From assembly GCF_900112695.1 (NCBI RefSeq), contig NZ_FOMT01000004.1:124001-188000 (forward strand): a DNA stretch of 64,000 nt, written 5' to 3'. The notes under the pieces are model-generated. The model worked only from the letters and a program-made list of their open reading frames with translations, did no database searches and was not told the DNA's origin. Made by a program: the position numbers and the translations under genes. Shown piece by piece: positions 62,847-64,000 of this stretch; within the stretch, counting starts at the first letter, position 1; each line of letters starts with the position of its first letter. This stretch comes from Paenibacillus catalpae. Lineage in GTDB: Bacteria > Bacillota > Bacilli > Paenibacillales > Paenibacillaceae.

Positions 62847-63953
62847 ATGAGTACAACAATGATGACACCAATGCCGCTTGAAACCGGCTATCCCCTGCAG
62901 CCGTTTCCGCCACTAGACGGCGGGCTGCAGAAAGAACGACCACAAGCGAAGACGCGCAAGCATTTCTTCATCGCGCTGGTTGCCTCTTTCACAGCGCTAT
63001 GCCTACTGCTTGTTCTCGTCTTCTACGGATATGTCGCCTGGATGCTGACTTATCCTTATGTAGCGCCGCTTACTTCCAATCCGAAGGCCGCTGCCGGCCT
63101 CGATTATGAAGATATTTTATTCCCCAGCGCAAGCGGAAGGACGACCGTCAGCGGCTGGTATGTGCCAGCCTCGTACAATGATTCAGATGCCGTCCTGGCA
63201 AGCTCGAACGCATCCTCGGAACGGACGGTTATTTTCAGCCACGGATACGGAGCGAACCGCGAAGAGGACTGGGTGCCTATGTATGATTTGACGAAGCTGC
63301 TGCACGGGCTTCACTATAATGTGGTGCTTTTTGACTATGGCTATGCCTCGCAGAAGTACAAAGCACCGGCCACTGCCGGTATCGAAGAGTCGCAGCAGCT
63401 GCTCGCCGCCATTCACTTCGCCAAGTCGCGCGGAGCTGAGGAGATTGTGGTATGGGGCTTCTCGATGGGAGCAGGTACAGCCCTGCAGGCCGCACTTCAG
63501 ACCAATGACATTGATGCGATGATACTCGACAGCACCTTCCTGGCAACTGCCGATACGATGTTCCACAATGTGACGCAATTCCTGCCCCTTCCGAAGTTCC
63601 CGTCGATGCCGCTCATTGAGACGATGCTGCCGATCTGGTCGGGCACGAATCTGAAGCAGGTACCGATCAATCAAATATTAGCGAAATCCTTCGATATACC
63701 GCTGTACATTATGCACGGCACAAATGATGCCAAAGCGCCTTATCAGCTAGCCGAGCAAATTGCGGCAGAACAGACAAACCCGCTCTCCCGTTCCTGGATC
63801 GTACCTAAGGGTCAGCATGAAATGCTCTTTCGTGCTTCACCAACGGAATACATCCAGCGTGCGGCCTTATTCCTGGGCCAGGTCGATCAACAGTTCCAGG
63901 CAGAAGCAGATTCCGGATCAGACTCTTCCGCAGATACCACCCAAACGTTATAA
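62847..63953 (+). CDS. Membrane-anchored alpha/beta hydrolase
   Basis: 368 aa from the ATG at 62847 (GGGGAGGG ahead); an in-frame GTG at 62829 lies within that ribosome site. A short cytoplasmic N-terminus leads to one helix (FIALVASFTALCLLLVLVFYGYVAWML), then an extracytoplasmic hydrolase domain. The oxyanion region VIFSHGYGANRE, the nucleophile elbow VWGFSMGAGTA (Ser), DSTFL, LYIMHGTNDAKAPYQ (Asp region) and GQHEMLF (His) give a full catalytic triad. It resembles YqkD/BEM46-type serine hydrolases of unknown substrate. The tail is Ser/Asp-rich. Confidence 0.9.
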   Translation: MSTTMMTPMPLETGYPLQPFPPLDGGLQKERPQAKTRKHFFIALVASFTALCLLLVLVFYGYVAWMLTYPYVAPLTSNPKAAAGLDYEDILFPSASGRTTVSGWYVPASYNDSDAVLASSNASSERTVIFSHGYGANREEDWVPMYDLTKLLHGLHYNVVLFDYGYASQKYKAPATAGIEESQQLLAAIHFAKSRGAEEIVVWGFSMGAGTALQAALQTNDIDAMILDSTFLATADTMFHNVTQFLPLPKFPSMPLIETMLPIWSGTNLKQVPINQILAKSFDIPLYIMHGTNDAKAPYQLAEQIAAEQTNPLSRSWIVPKGQHEMLFRASPTEYIQRAALFLGQVDQQFQAEADSGSDSSADTTQTL

Positions 63954-64000
63954 ACTCAATCATCCCGCACTTTTCCATAAAAAAGCCACTGCAGCATCAA

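Noticed and set aside
63980..64000. Terminator after the hydrolase gene
   Set aside because: Only a possible left arm (AAAAAAGCCACTGCAG) is inside the window, so the hairpin cannot be confirmed.

Overview
The window looks like chromosomal DNA of a Paenibacillus-type member of the Bacillales. The signs are three large S-layer-homology (SLH) surface proteins, two carbohydrate ABC importers of the LplB/YtcP type run by AraC-family regulators (one membrane-bound, one a YesM/YesN-like two-component pair), strong AGGAGG ribosome sites, TTGACA/TATAAT promoters, and housekeeping genes of Bacillus type (guaA, acnA, ddl, uvsE, bcp, LytR-CpsA-Psr). I see no rRNA, tRNA, CRISPR array, transposase or phage gene.

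Layout. 1-3.1 kb (minus): a partial GH4 6-phospho-beta-glucosidase, a BadF/GlcNAc-kinase-type sugar kinase and an AraC regulator, with a duplicated hairpin between the first two. 3.2-6.1 kb (plus): a secreted PHP-like phosphoesterase anchored by SLH domains. 6.2-8.7 kb (minus): guaA and a polysaccharide deacetylase lipoprotein. 8.9-18.6 kb (plus): a membrane AraC regulator followed by a tight operon of solute-binding lipoprotein, two permeases, TIM-barrel isomerase, an unassigned 225-aa protein and two Gfo/Idh/MocA oxidoreductases. 18.8-23.8 kb (minus): TgpA-like transglutaminase, DUF58 and MoxR ATPase, whose Bacillus relatives sit next to guaA; the sugar operon therefore looks inserted into an old neighbourhood. 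23.8-28.4 kb (minus): a frame-disrupted deacetylase, bcp and a three-gene ABC-2 exporter. 28.7-31.6 kb (plus): an LCP protein, a palindrome-rich intergenic stretch and hemL.

31.7-48 kb is a beta-glucan locus. It holds a 2884-aa SLH protein with two GH16 laminarinase-type catalytic modules, a solute-binding protein with two permeases, and a divergent histidine kinase/AraC response regulator pair. A site matching the cre consensus precedes the GH16 gene. 48-52.6 kb carries another SLH protein with ten Listeria-Bacteroides (InlB B-type) repeats. 52.7-58.6 kb (minus) has an inositol-monophosphatase-family enzyme, a TauE permease, uvsE, a small unassigned gene, ddl and an Amidase_6 protein.

58.7-59.03 kb is the most unusual DNA: seven 38-40 bp units of overlapping palindromes running directly into the ribosome-binding site of acnA (aconitase). 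After acnA come an IclR regulator and a divergent alpha/beta hydrolase with a clear promoter and a possible cre site. Two other repeat families stand out: a ~75-bp element occurring twice, each copy just upstream of a minus-strand gene, and a cluster of TGCA-armed hairpins before hemL.
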